Shown here in pieces: positions 9,546 to 18,163 of a DNA stretch of 60,267 bases; the stretch's first letter is position 1, and each line of letters begins with the position of its first letter. The stretch is from Confluentibacter flavum (GTDB taxonomy: Bacteria; Bacteroidota; Bacteroidia; Flavobacteriales; Flavobacteriaceae), in the NCBI RefSeq assembly GCF_002843175.1, contig NZ_PJEO01000024.1:1-60267 (forward strand), given 5' to 3'. The position numbers were made by a program, and so were the translations under genes. Under the pieces are notes generated by a model. That model was given only the letters and a program-made list of their open reading frames with translations, searched no databases and had not been told where the DNA came from.

Positions 9546-10358
9546 ATGAATTTATTCGATATTGAAAACAAAGTAGTCCTTGTAACAGGTGGAGGCGGGG
9601 TGCTCGGTGGTAGTATGGCCGAGTATTTATTGAAAAATGGTGCCATCGTCATTATTTTACATTACAAAAAAGACACCGTAGATGATGCGGTAAAACGCAT
9701 GTCGTCAATAAGTAAAAAAGTTGATGGTTTTGTATGCAACGTGGTTGATGAGAAAAGTCTCCAAGAAGTATCTGATGCCGTGATCTCTAAATACGGAAAA
9801 ATAGATGTTTTGATAAATGCTGCAGGGGGCAACATGCCCGGGGCTACCGTTGGTCCAACACAATCTTTTTTCGACATTAATATGGACGACTTTAGAAAAG
9901 TAGTCGATTTAAATTTATTTGGAAGTATCATCCCATCCATGGTTTTTGGTAAAGAAATGGTGAAAAATAAAAAAGGCATCATTATAAATATTTCCTCTAT
10001 GGCTTCAGACAGAGCCATTACAAGGGTAGCGGGTTACTCTGCATCCAAAGCAGCCATCGAAAATTATACAAAATGGTTATCGGTAGAGCTGGCTTTAAAA
10101 TATGGAGACGGCTTACGTGTGAATGCTCTTGCTCCTGGATTCTTCATCGGAAACCAAAACAGAGCATTATTGTTAAATGAAGATGGCAGCTTAACACAAA
10201 GAGGTAACACAATTATTAGCAATACGCCCATGAAACGCTTTGGAGATGCTGATGAATTACACGGTGCGTTACATTATTTATGTTCCGATGCTTCCAAATT
10301 TGTTACAGGCATTACCATTCCTGTAGATGGAGGCTTTAGTGCGTTTAGTGGCGTTTAA
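9546..10358 (+). CDS. SDR oxidoreductase, probable D-mannonate oxidoreductase (fructuronate reductase)
   Basis: Classical 270-aa short-chain dehydrogenase. The NAD(P)-binding motif TGGGGVLG is at 14-21, NAAG at 91-94, the catalytic Ser at 150/151, and Tyr164 and Lys168 in YSASK. It lies 17 bp before uxuA. SDR enzymes in this position in Bacteroidota are usually taken to interconvert D-fructuronate and D-mannonate in place of the E. coli UxuB family. That substrate is inferred from context; the sequence alone shows only a sugar-type SDR. Confidence 0.75.
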   Translation: MNLFDIENKVVLVTGGGGVLGGSMAEYLLKNGAIVIILHYKKDTVDDAVKRMSSISKKVDGFVCNVVDEKSLQEVSDAVISKYGKIDVLINAAGGNMPGATVGPTQSFFDINMDDFRKVVDLNLFGSIIPSMVFGKEMVKNKKGIIINISSMASDRAITRVAGYSASKAAIENYTKWLSVELALKYGDGLRVNALAPGFFIGNQNRALLLNEDGSLTQRGNTIISNTPMKRFGDADELHGALHYLCSDASKFVTGITIPVDGGFSAFSGV

Positions 10359-10375
10359 TAAAAATTTAAAAGAAC

Positions 10376-11539
10376 ATGCAAGAAACATTTAGATGGTTCG
10401 GAGTGAACGACTCCGTAAAATTATCATACATAAAACAAGCAGGAGCAACGGGTGTGGTTACGGCATTACATCATGTTGCCAATGGAGAGGTTTGGGAGGT
10501 TGAGGAGATTTTAAAAGTAAAAAACGCGATTGAATCCCATGGTATGGAATGGTCGTTTATAGAAAGTATACCCATTCACGAGAACATTAAGTTGCGTAAA
10601 GGTGATTATCTAAAACGTATAGAAAACTACAAACAAAGCTTAAGAAATGTAGCTGCTTGTGGTATTAAAAACGTATGCTATAATTTTATGCCGGTTCTGG
10701 ATTGGACGCGTACCGAATTATTCTGGAAATTACCTGATGGAAGCACTGCTTTGCGTTTTGATAAAGTTGACATGGCCGTTTTTGAGTGTTTCATTATGAA
10801 ACGTGATGGTGTTGAAGATTCATATACCCCTGAAATTTTAGAAAAGGCAAAAATTCGTTTTTCTAAAATGAATTCCGAAGAAAAGCAGGCTTTAGAAGAT
10901 AATGTTTTAAAAGGGTTGCCAGGAACTGTTGATGATTTAACGATTCCTGTTTTTAAGGACATGATTGCCCAATACGATAATTTATCGCATGCCGATTTAA
11001 AAGCTAATTTGTCCTTCTTTTTAAATCAAGTGATTCCTGTTTGTGAAGAACACGGGATTGTGATGGCGATTCATCCAGACGACCCACCAATGGATATTAT
11101 GGGACTTCCAAGAATTATTAAATCTGAAAAAGATTTGGAAGATTTGGTTGGGTTTATTGATAGCCCTTCAAACGGCATTACCTTTTGTACAGGATCTTTG
11201 GGTGCTAATCCAAATAACGATTTACCTAAATTGGTTAGAAAATTTGCAGACCGAATTCACTTTCTTCATTTAAGAAACGTTAGGAGAGAAGCAGATGGCA
11301 GTTTTTATGAAGACAATCATTTAGATGGCTCTTCAGATATGTATGAAGTGGTAAAAGCTGTTTTGGAAATTGAAGAAGAACGCAACGTGCAATTGCCCAT
11401 GCGCCCAGATCACGGACACCAAATGTTACACGATTTAGAACCCAATAGTGCCTATCCTGGCTATACATCCATCGGGCGTTTACGAGGTTTAGCAGAATTA
11501 CGTGGGCTAGCACTTGGTATTTCTAGAAGTTCCAAATAA
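10376..11539 (+). CDS. uxuA: Mannonate dehydratase
   Basis: A 387-aa metal-dependent TIM-barrel enzyme that dehydrates D-mannonate to 2-keto-3-deoxy-D-gluconate. Family features are the N-terminal MQETFRWFGVNDSVKL, NVCYNFMPVLDWTRT, MAIHPDDPP, FCTGSLG and the C-terminal MRPDHGHQM followed by YTSIGRLRGLAELRG. Length is normal. The stop codon is immediately followed by the ATG of lutA with no gap, so uxuA and lutABC are very likely one transcript. With the preceding SDR it forms the glucuronate-to-KDG segment matching the GH115 enzyme; uronate isomerase and KDG kinase/aldolase are not in the window. Confidence 0.93.
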   Translation: MQETFRWFGVNDSVKLSYIKQAGATGVVTALHHVANGEVWEVEEILKVKNAIESHGMEWSFIESIPIHENIKLRKGDYLKRIENYKQSLRNVAACGIKNVCYNFMPVLDWTRTELFWKLPDGSTALRFDKVDMAVFECFIMKRDGVEDSYTPEILEKAKIRFSKMNSEEKQALEDNVLKGLPGTVDDLTIPVFKDMIAQYDNLSHADLKANLSFFLNQVIPVCEEHGIVMAIHPDDPPMDIMGLPRIIKSEKDLEDLVGFIDSPSNGITFCTGSLGANPNNDLPKLVRKFADRIHFLHLRNVRREADGSFYEDNHLDGSSDMYEVVKAVLEIEEERNVQLPMRPDHGHQMLHDLEPNSAYPGYTSIGRLRGLAELRGLALGISRSSK

Positions 11540-12277
11540 ATGAAAGTTGGACTGTTCATTCCATGTTACGTCAATCAATTATATCCTAAAGTCGGAATTG
11601 CTACGTTAGAGCTTTTAGAAAAATTAGGCGTAGACGTTGATTATCCAACCGGACAAACTTGTTGTGGACAGCCTTTAGGGAATTCTGGTTATGAATCAGA
11701 TTCAAAGGGCTCTTGCCAATTATTTGTCGAAAACTTCAAAAACTACGATTATATTGTTTGTCCGTCAGGTAGTTGCGTATATCACGTAAAAAAACATTTT
11801 GATATTTTAGAGCAAACAGAAGATGTTGTAAATGTTAGAAATAATATTTATGAACTCAGCCAATTCATATTTCAAGTTTTGGGAAAAACCAATGTAGGAG
11901 CGTCTTTTCCTTATAAAGTTGGGATTCATAAAAGCTGTCACGGACTCCGTGGTTTACGCTTGGGGTCTTGTTCCGAGCGTATGGATGCGCATTATTCAAT
12001 CGAAGAAAGCCTGTTAAAAGAAGTCAAAGGAATCCAATTAAAAACTCTCAATAGGGTAGATGAGTGCTGTGGTTTTGGAGGGACGTTTTCAATTTTTGAA
12101 GAAGCTATTTCAGTAAAAATGGGAAAAGATAGAATACAAGATCATCTATCGAGCGATGTAGAGGTTATTACAGGTACAGACCAATCGTGTTTAATGCATT
12201 TGGACGGTTTGATTAATCGGAACAATCAGCCCTTAAAAGTGATGCACATTGCCGAAATTTTAAATAGCACTTTATAA
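11540..12277 (+). CDS. lutA: L-lactate utilization protein LutA
   Basis: 245-aa (Fe-S)-binding oxidoreductase with the two cysteine-rich CCG repeats of this family (CCGQPLGNSGY from Cys41, DECCGFGGTF around Cys176), plus CPSGSC (74-79) and SCHGLRG (132-138). In Bacillus the LutABC proteins together oxidise L-lactate to pyruvate. It starts directly after the uxuA stop and its TAA overlaps the lutB ATG (TAATG), indicating translational coupling. All three subunits are intact here. Confidence 0.92.
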   Translation: MKVGLFIPCYVNQLYPKVGIATLELLEKLGVDVDYPTGQTCCGQPLGNSGYESDSKGSCQLFVENFKNYDYIVCPSGSCVYHVKKHFDILEQTEDVVNVRNNIYELSQFIFQVLGKTNVGASFPYKVGIHKSCHGLRGLRLGSCSERMDAHYSIEESLLKEVKGIQLKTLNRVDECCGFGGTFSIFEEAISVKMGKDRIQDHLSSDVEVITGTDQSCLMHLDGLINRNNQPLKVMHIAEILNSTL

Positions 12278-13638
12278 TGTCGCACGCCAAGGAAGCCGAA
12301 TTATTTAATAAAGATGAAGCTAAAGTCAATTGGCACGACCAAGCCTTGTGGTTTGTTAGAAATAAACGGGATAAGGCAGCACACACCGTAAAAGGTTGGG
12401 AAGACCTTAGGAATTTGGCCTCTGCCATAAAAGCGAACGTACTGTCCAATCTAGACGACTATCTGGTACAGTTTGAGGAAAATGCACAAAAAAATGGTAT
12501 TCAGGTTCATTGGGCAGGAGATGCCGAAGCACATAATAAAATTGTGCATGACATATTGCTGCAAAATAACGTAAAAAAGGTTGTTAAAAGCAAATCGATG
12601 CTTACCGAAGAGTGCCATTTAAATCCGTATTTAGAAGCCCATGGCATCGAAGTCATTGATACCGATTTAGGTGAACGCATCGTACAATTGGCAAAAGAAC
12701 CACCTAGCCATATTGTGTTGCCAGCCATTCATAAAACAAAAGAAGAAGTAGATGCATTGTTTCAAAAACATTTGGGTACCGTTCCAAGTCATGGCGATCC
12801 ACGATATTTAACCAACGAAGCCAGAAAGCATTTACGGGATAAGTTTCTAAAAGCAGATGCAGCCATTACAGGGGTTAATTTTGCCGTTGCAGAAACAGGT
12901 GGCATTGTTGTTTGTACCAATGAGGGTAATGCCGATATGGGCGTTCACCTTGCAAAAGTGCATATTGCTTGTATGGGCATTGAAAAAATAATTCCCGAAG
13001 AAAAGCATTTAGGCGTTTTTTTAAGGTTATTGGCAAGAAGTGCGACTGGGCAACCTATTACCACATACTCTTCACATTTTAACAAGCCGGTACAAGGGAA
13101 AGAGATGCATATTGTTATTGTTGACAATGGCAGATCGGAACAATTAAGTCGTGAAGCATTTAGAAGTTCTTTACATTGTATCAGATGTGGAGCTTGTATG
13201 AATACGTGTCCCATTTACAGGCGTAGTGGCGGTCATAGTTATAAAGCGACCATTCCTGGACCCATCGGTTCTATATTATCACCGGGAATGGATTTAAAAA
13301 AACACAGTTCGTTGCCATTTGCCTCCACATTATGCGGTTCTTGTAGCGATGTATGTCCAGTGAAAATTAATATCCACGAGCAGTTGTACCAATGGCGACA
13401 AATCATCACGAAAAACGTTAAACAACCTGTTGTAAAGAGATCTATATTAAAAATGGCAGGCATCGTTCTAGCAAATTCTAAGCTATATGGCTTCTTGGGG
13501 AGATCATCGCGATTTATGTTGAAACACCTTCCAAAATCTATCGTTAACTCTAAAATAAATACTTGGGGAAAAGCAAGGGATTTACCTAAAGTTGAAAACG
13601 ACAATTTTGAGGATTGGTATAAAAAAAGGAAATCATGA
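12277..13638 (+). CDS. lutB: L-lactate utilization iron-sulfur protein LutB
   Basis: 453-aa subunit combining an N-terminal LUD domain (about 60-290) with a ferredoxin-like region. Cluster 1 ligands are Cys301, 304, 307 and 311 (CIRCGACMNTCP). The second set starts at Cys353, 356 and 360 (CGSCSDVCP). A C-terminal LutB tail follows. Cytoplasmic or membrane-peripheral electron transfer to the respiratory chain is the known role. It overlaps lutA by one base and lutC by four (ATGA). Confidence 0.93.
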   Translation: MSHAKEAELFNKDEAKVNWHDQALWFVRNKRDKAAHTVKGWEDLRNLASAIKANVLSNLDDYLVQFEENAQKNGIQVHWAGDAEAHNKIVHDILLQNNVKKVVKSKSMLTEECHLNPYLEAHGIEVIDTDLGERIVQLAKEPPSHIVLPAIHKTKEEVDALFQKHLGTVPSHGDPRYLTNEARKHLRDKFLKADAAITGVNFAVAETGGIVVCTNEGNADMGVHLAKVHIACMGIEKIIPEEKHLGVFLRLLARSATGQPITTYSSHFNKPVQGKEMHIVIVDNGRSEQLSREAFRSSLHCIRCGACMNTCPIYRRSGGHSYKATIPGPIGSILSPGMDLKKHSSLPFASTLCGSCSDVCPVKINIHEQLYQWRQIITKNVKQPVVKRSILKMAGIVLANSKLYGFLGRSSRFMLKHLPKSIVNSKINTWGKARDLPKVENDNFEDWYKKRKS

Positions 13639-14216
13639 GTAGAGCATCTATTTTAAATGCCATTAAAAAGAACAAGCCAGAGTCAGTGCCTTTACCACAG
13701 ATTGATTTAAGTCTTTTTCATGAAGATATTGACTTGGTTGATATATTTTATAAAAATCTAGAATCGGTAGGAGGTAGGATTGTTTCTTTGAATACAATAG
13801 AAGATTTAGATGCCGAAATTAAAAAACGATACCCAAACGCAAAAAGTATTGTATCCTGTTCAAACACATCACAATTAGCAACTATTTCAATTTCAAATGA
13901 AACCGAACCTCATAGTTTAGAATCTATAGATTTAGCTATTATTGATGCTCAATTTGGAGTTGCGGAGAATGGAGCGGTGTGGATTTCTGAAAATGATTTT
14001 ATCGTTCGGGCTTTACCCTTTATTGCCAACGATCTGGTTTTAATTCTTTCAAAAAACGATATATGTTTGCACATGCATGAAGCATACAACCTGATTTCTA
14101 AACGAGAAAGAACGTTTGGAGTATTTCTTTCCGGACCCTCAAAAACAGCCGATATTGAACAATGTTTAGTTATTGGCGCCCAAGGCGCTATGAGTTTAAC
14201 GGTGTTCATTTTTTAG
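13635..14216 (+). CDS. lutC: L-lactate utilization protein LutC
   Basis: 193-aa LUD-domain protein, the third subunit of the lactate oxidation system. The conserved FGVAENGAVW segment and the C-terminal FLSGPSKTADIEQCLVIGAQG are typical. It overlaps the lutB stop by four bases and ends the operon. No clear hairpin terminator follows before 14411. Confidence 0.9.
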   Translation: MSRASILNAIKKNKPESVPLPQIDLSLFHEDIDLVDIFYKNLESVGGRIVSLNTIEDLDAEIKKRYPNAKSIVSCSNTSQLATISISNETEPHSLESIDLAIIDAQFGVAENGAVWISENDFIVRALPFIANDLVLILSKNDICLHMHEAYNLISKRERTFGVFLSGPSKTADIEQCLVIGAQGAMSLTVFIF

Positions 14217-14411
14217 CCCAGTTTTAAATATATACGAATTTTTTTATATATTTAGAAATAATTTCACCTTGCCCCTAGTACTTATCTTTTGGTTATTTTC
14301 TTATTTGCAAACTGTAAAAAGCGTGTGTCTATAAACTAAATATGATGCTATTGTGCACTTAAAATCTTAAAAAACCAACCAGTATTTTTAGATTATTTTA
14401 ATAATAGACAA

Positions 14412-17400
14412 ATGAAAAGACTGTTTGTATTTTGTGAAAATGACTTTGATTTTTTACTGGAATCGCTACCTTGTTACGAAGGCTTAATCTATTGTTTTTT
14501 TGGCGACATAAAACTATTAAATGCAGCCATAAAAAAAAACAAACCAGATGCAATATTGTTTGATAACCCCGGATTAAGTGGGGACATTCCAAACTGTATT
14601 TCTCTAAACGATCCCAGCTATTATGTTCCTGTTATTCTATATGGAACGCCCTTTGGAGCTGGACAGTATCCCCATATAAGAATGTTTCAGTTCCCAAACG
14701 AGTTTGATTCTATCGCTATTTTTGAATTGTTTTCAAAATTAAAACTGATTGATAAGGCATATATTGAGCAAAAAGATAAATTAGAAGAAAGCCAGCGGTT
14801 TTTAGACCTTCTTATGGCTAACATACCTGATGCCATTTACTTTAAGGACAGGGCATCCAGATTTACCAAAATAAATCATGCACAAGCCAATACCTTGGGG
14901 ATTGCTTCTCCAGAGGAAGCCATAGGCAGAAGGGATGAAGATTTTTTTGGTGAAAATCAAAGTAGGGAAGCTCATAACGATGAACAATCGTTAATGGAAA
15001 ACGGTATTCCATTGATTAAAAAATTAGAACACTTGGTTACGTCTGGTGGAGAGAAGTTTGTAAAGGCTACAAAAATACCATTAAAGGATTCTAAAGGCAA
15101 ATCTATAGGAATGGTAGGCATTTCTAGGGAGGTTACAAATGAATACCTAATTGAACGAGATTTACGTAGGGAAAAAAGATACATGGATTTGTTGATGGAT
15201 AACTTGCCTGATAGGATTTATTTTAAAAATAGAGATTCCCAATTTATTCGTTGCAACATGGCATTGGCAAAAATGTTTGGATTATCGGAACCAGAGGCGC
15301 TTTATGGAAAAACTGATTTTGACTTTTTTGGTCATGAACATGCCCAAGAAGCTTTTGATGATGAACAAAGAATTATGAGTGAGAGAACCAGTATTTTGAA
15401 TAAACTGGAAAGCTATATAAAAAATGGAGAACGTTTTTGGGAGTTAACTACCAAGATTCCAATTGTTAGTAGCAAACAGGAGGTTATAGGTATTGTTGGC
15501 ATTTCCCATGATTTTACCGAGCAGAAAAAATTAGAAGACAGACTAGAGAAAGAAAAGGACTTTTTGCAAATACTCATGAACAATGTTCCTGATTACATCT
15601 ATTTCAAGGACATGGACTCTAAATATATTCGCGCAAACAAAGCCATTGCTAATTTTTTTAAAATTGATATTGATGATCTCATTGGAAAATCGGATGCGGA
15701 TTTTCTATCTAAAGATGCTGCCCATAGATATGAAAAACAAGACGAGGCTGTTCTTGAAAAAGGTGTGGAAATAATCAATAAGGTAGAAAAGTTACAAGAC
15801 CTAGATGGCAATACTATTTGGCTTTCTGTAACAAAAGTGCCAATAAGGGATAAGAGTTCTAAAATTATTGGTCTTGTTGGTGTTTCACGTGATGCGACCA
15901 TGCAAGAATTAACTAAAAAGCGGTATGCCGTTGCCAAGGAAAAAGCAGAAGAGGCCAATAAAGCTAAAAGTTTATTCCTTGCTAATATGTCCCATGAAAT
16001 TCGAACACCCATGAATGGCATTATTGGTATGGCCGATATTTTAAGTAAATCTTCCCTCGAACCTATTCAAATGGAGTATTTAGATATCATCGTAAAATCG
16101 GGTCAAACTTTGTTGTCGTTAATCAATGATATTTTAGATTTTTCCAAGATTGAATCCGGAAATATGGAATTGGAAACTGTTCCCATAAACATTAGAAGCA
16201 TTATTGAAGAGGTTGCCGATATTCATTTAGTGCCTGCGGGGTCAAAATCAACAAACCTATTTACATTTATAGATCCAAATATTCCAGAATTTGTTAGTGG
16301 CGATTATATACGGTTAAAACAAATTATCACCAATCTGGTCAACAATGCCATCAAGTTTACCTCTCAAGGAGAGGTTGCCATTTATGTAAACCATATAGCA
16401 AACAATGATGGTTTCCATGAAATTGAGTTTAAGGTGAAGGACTCTGGTATTGGCATTTCAAAAGAAAATCAAAAAAAATTGTTTAAATCATTTTCCCAAG
16501 TAGATGCATCTACCACTAGAAAATATGGAGGTACTGGGCTCGGTTTGGCCATTTCACAACGATTGGTTGATCAAATGGGAGGAGCCTTAGAACTTGATAG
16601 TTCACCAGATGTTGGCTCGACGTTCCTTTTCAAAGCCGTATTTCCTATTTCAAACGAAGCTATAAGGCAAAATCTAATTCTTAATAAAGAAGCCCTGAAA
16701 GGAAAGCGTGTGCTAGTGGTTGATAATAATGAAACCAATAGGTATATATTAAAGAATTATCTTGAAGCTTGGAGTATGGAGGTTGTTGAATTGAATGATG
16801 GGGCCCTAGCTTACGATTTCTTGAAAAAAGCATCTCTAAAAGGCACTACGGTAGACCTGATATTGGTCGATTACCAAGTACCTGAGATCAATGGTAAAGC
16901 TTTTGTGCAAAGCCTTAAGCAAAACCCAGAAACCAGAGACATAAAACTTATTTTACTATCTTCTATCACTCAAGCACTGAATAAGGACGGTTTTGAAGTA
17001 GGACTTAACAAGCCTATTAAAATGAACCAATTATTAAATACCATTTTTAAAGTTCTGGAAATGCAATACGAAGACAGGGTTATTGAATGGGCAGAAAGTG
17101 AGAACTATCAGTTCGCATTTAAAAATAAAAGGTTTTTAATTGTTGAAGATAATTTGATAAATATTAAAGTGGCTCGAATTGTTTTAAGTGAATTATCGGA
17201 TCATGTTGAATTAGCCCACAATGGTATAGAGGCCATAGAGCTATTCGAAAGGCAAGACTTTGATATTATCTTGATGGATATTAGAATGCCACTTTTGGGA
17301 GGCATAGAGGCAACCTTGAAAATTAGAGAGCTGGAAAAACAGAATTTGGTAGATTTTCCCGTTAAAATCATAGCCATGACTGCCAACACATTTCAGGAAG

Positions 17401-17495
17401 ATATTGAAAGATGTTTGGAAAATGGTATGGATGGGTTTCTGGAAAAACCCTTTAAAAGAAAAGATTTGGTGACAATTTTACAGCGGGTGTTGTGA
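14412..17495 (+). CDS. Hybrid sensor histidine kinase with three PAS domains and two receivers
   Basis: 1027-aa cytosolic-looking hybrid kinase with no transmembrane segment. An N-terminal response-regulator-like region (1-115, without a clear phospho-acceptor) precedes three tandem PAS/PAC units (about 130-250, 255-375, 380-505), each with the repeated text D-x-IYFKD/N. Then come HisKA (phospho-acceptor His528 in SHEIRTPMNG), HATPase (N box near 636, DSGIGIS and GGTGLGLAIS G boxes near 677-715) and two receivers (Asp820 in LVDYQVP, Asp956 in LMDIRMP). No DNA-binding output is present, so a separate partner must carry the signal. The near-identical PAS copies suggest internal duplication. The stimulus is unknown, and 195 bp separate it from lutC. 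Confidence 0.88.
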   Translation: MKRLFVFCENDFDFLLESLPCYEGLIYCFFGDIKLLNAAIKKNKPDAILFDNPGLSGDIPNCISLNDPSYYVPVILYGTPFGAGQYPHIRMFQFPNEFDSIAIFELFSKLKLIDKAYIEQKDKLEESQRFLDLLMANIPDAIYFKDRASRFTKINHAQANTLGIASPEEAIGRRDEDFFGENQSREAHNDEQSLMENGIPLIKKLEHLVTSGGEKFVKATKIPLKDSKGKSIGMVGISREVTNEYLIERDLRREKRYMDLLMDNLPDRIYFKNRDSQFIRCNMALAKMFGLSEPEALYGKTDFDFFGHEHAQEAFDDEQRIMSERTSILNKLESYIKNGERFWELTTKIPIVSSKQEVIGIVGISHDFTEQKKLEDRLEKEKDFLQILMNNVPDYIYFKDMDSKYIRANKAIANFFKIDIDDLIGKSDADFLSKDAAHRYEKQDEAVLEKGVEIINKVEKLQDLDGNTIWLSVTKVPIRDKSSKIIGLVGVSRDATMQELTKKRYAVAKEKAEEANKAKSLFLANMSHEIRTPMNGIIGMADILSKSSLEPIQMEYLDIIVKSGQTLLSLINDILDFSKIESGNMELETVPINIRSIIEEVADIHLVPAGSKSTNLFTFIDPNIPEFVSGDYIRLKQIITNLVNNAIKFTSQGEVAIYVNHIANNDGFHEIEFKVKDSGIGISKENQKKLFKSFSQVDASTTRKYGGTGLGLAISQRLVDQMGGALELDSSPDVGSTFLFKAVFPISNEAIRQNLILNKEALKGKRVLVVDNNETNRYILKNYLEAWSMEVVELNDGALAYDFLKKASLKGTTVDLILVDYQVPEINGKAFVQSLKQNPETRDIKLILLSSITQALNKDGFEVGLNKPIKMNQLLNTIFKVLEMQYEDRVIEWAESENYQFAFKNKRFLIVEDNLINIKVARIVLSELSDHVELAHNGIEAIELFERQDFDIILMDIRMPLLGGIEATLKIRELEKQNLVDFPVKIIAMTANTFQEDIERCLENGMDGFLEKPFKRKDLVTILQRVL

Positions 17496-17641
17496 TGCTT
17501 AAAAGTGAATTGAGGTTTATAAATAAGCGTTAGTATTTGAAATGTATTAATCCTATTTTGAATATAATGTTATTACTCGATATTTAAACTTCTGTTAAAC
17601 AAAATAGAGAATTGTTAAAATTTTGTAACTTAGCAATTAAT

Positions 17642-18055
17642 ATGAAACAAATATTCCATAAAATAGTGTCAATGTTAATGGCCTTTGTAGTCTTGTTTTC
17701 TACATTATCCTTTACATTGAATATGCATTATTGTGGGGATACTTTGGTAGAAACAGCGTTCCTTCACAAGGCAAAAGGTTGTGGTATGGAATTACAAAAT
17801 CCTTCAACTGAAGGTTGTGTCATTACAAAATTGAACTGTTGTAATGACAAGCAATTATTGATTGACGGTCAAGATGAATTACAACTAAAAATTGACAAAA
17901 TTTCTTTAGAGAAGCAAGTATTTATAACTTCATTTGTTCATACATATATTAACCTTTTTGAAGGTTTAGATAACAATGCACCTACATTCAAAGAATACAA
18001 ACCACCACTCGTTACTAAACAACTCTACAAGATTGACGAGACCTATTTAATTTGA
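17642..18055 (+). CDS. HYC_CC_PP family small metal-linked protein
   Basis: 137-aa exported protein with the three signatures of this Bacteroidota family: HYC at 29-31 right after a signal-anchor segment (10-27), a CC pair at 66-67 and PP near the C-terminus (YKPPLV). The conserved His and Cys residues suggest metal binding, and the family is usually found beside heavy-metal RND pumps, as here. The ATG at 17642 is preferred over an upstream TTG because it starts directly before the charged n-region of the signal. It is probably co-transcribed with the downstream pump. The exact role is not established. Confidence 0.75.
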   Translation: MKQIFHKIVSMLMAFVVLFSTLSFTLNMHYCGDTLVETAFLHKAKGCGMELQNPSTEGCVITKLNCCNDKQLLIDGQDELQLKIDKISLEKQVFITSFVHTYINLFEGLDNNAPTFKEYKPPLVTKQLYKIDETYLI

Positions 18056-18163
18056 TTTATAAACAATAGACTGTGTTATCCTATGATAGAATATCGTAAG
18101 GATAATTTGTTGTATTCGGTGTGTTCATAACACCAAAGTTTAATTGTTTTAATCATCATTACA

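Noticed and set aside
9546-10358. 2-keto-3-deoxy-L-fuconate dehydrogenase
   Set aside because: Tempting because fucosidases and lut genes are near, but direct linkage to uxuA favours mannonate/fructuronate; it cannot be settled from sequence alone.
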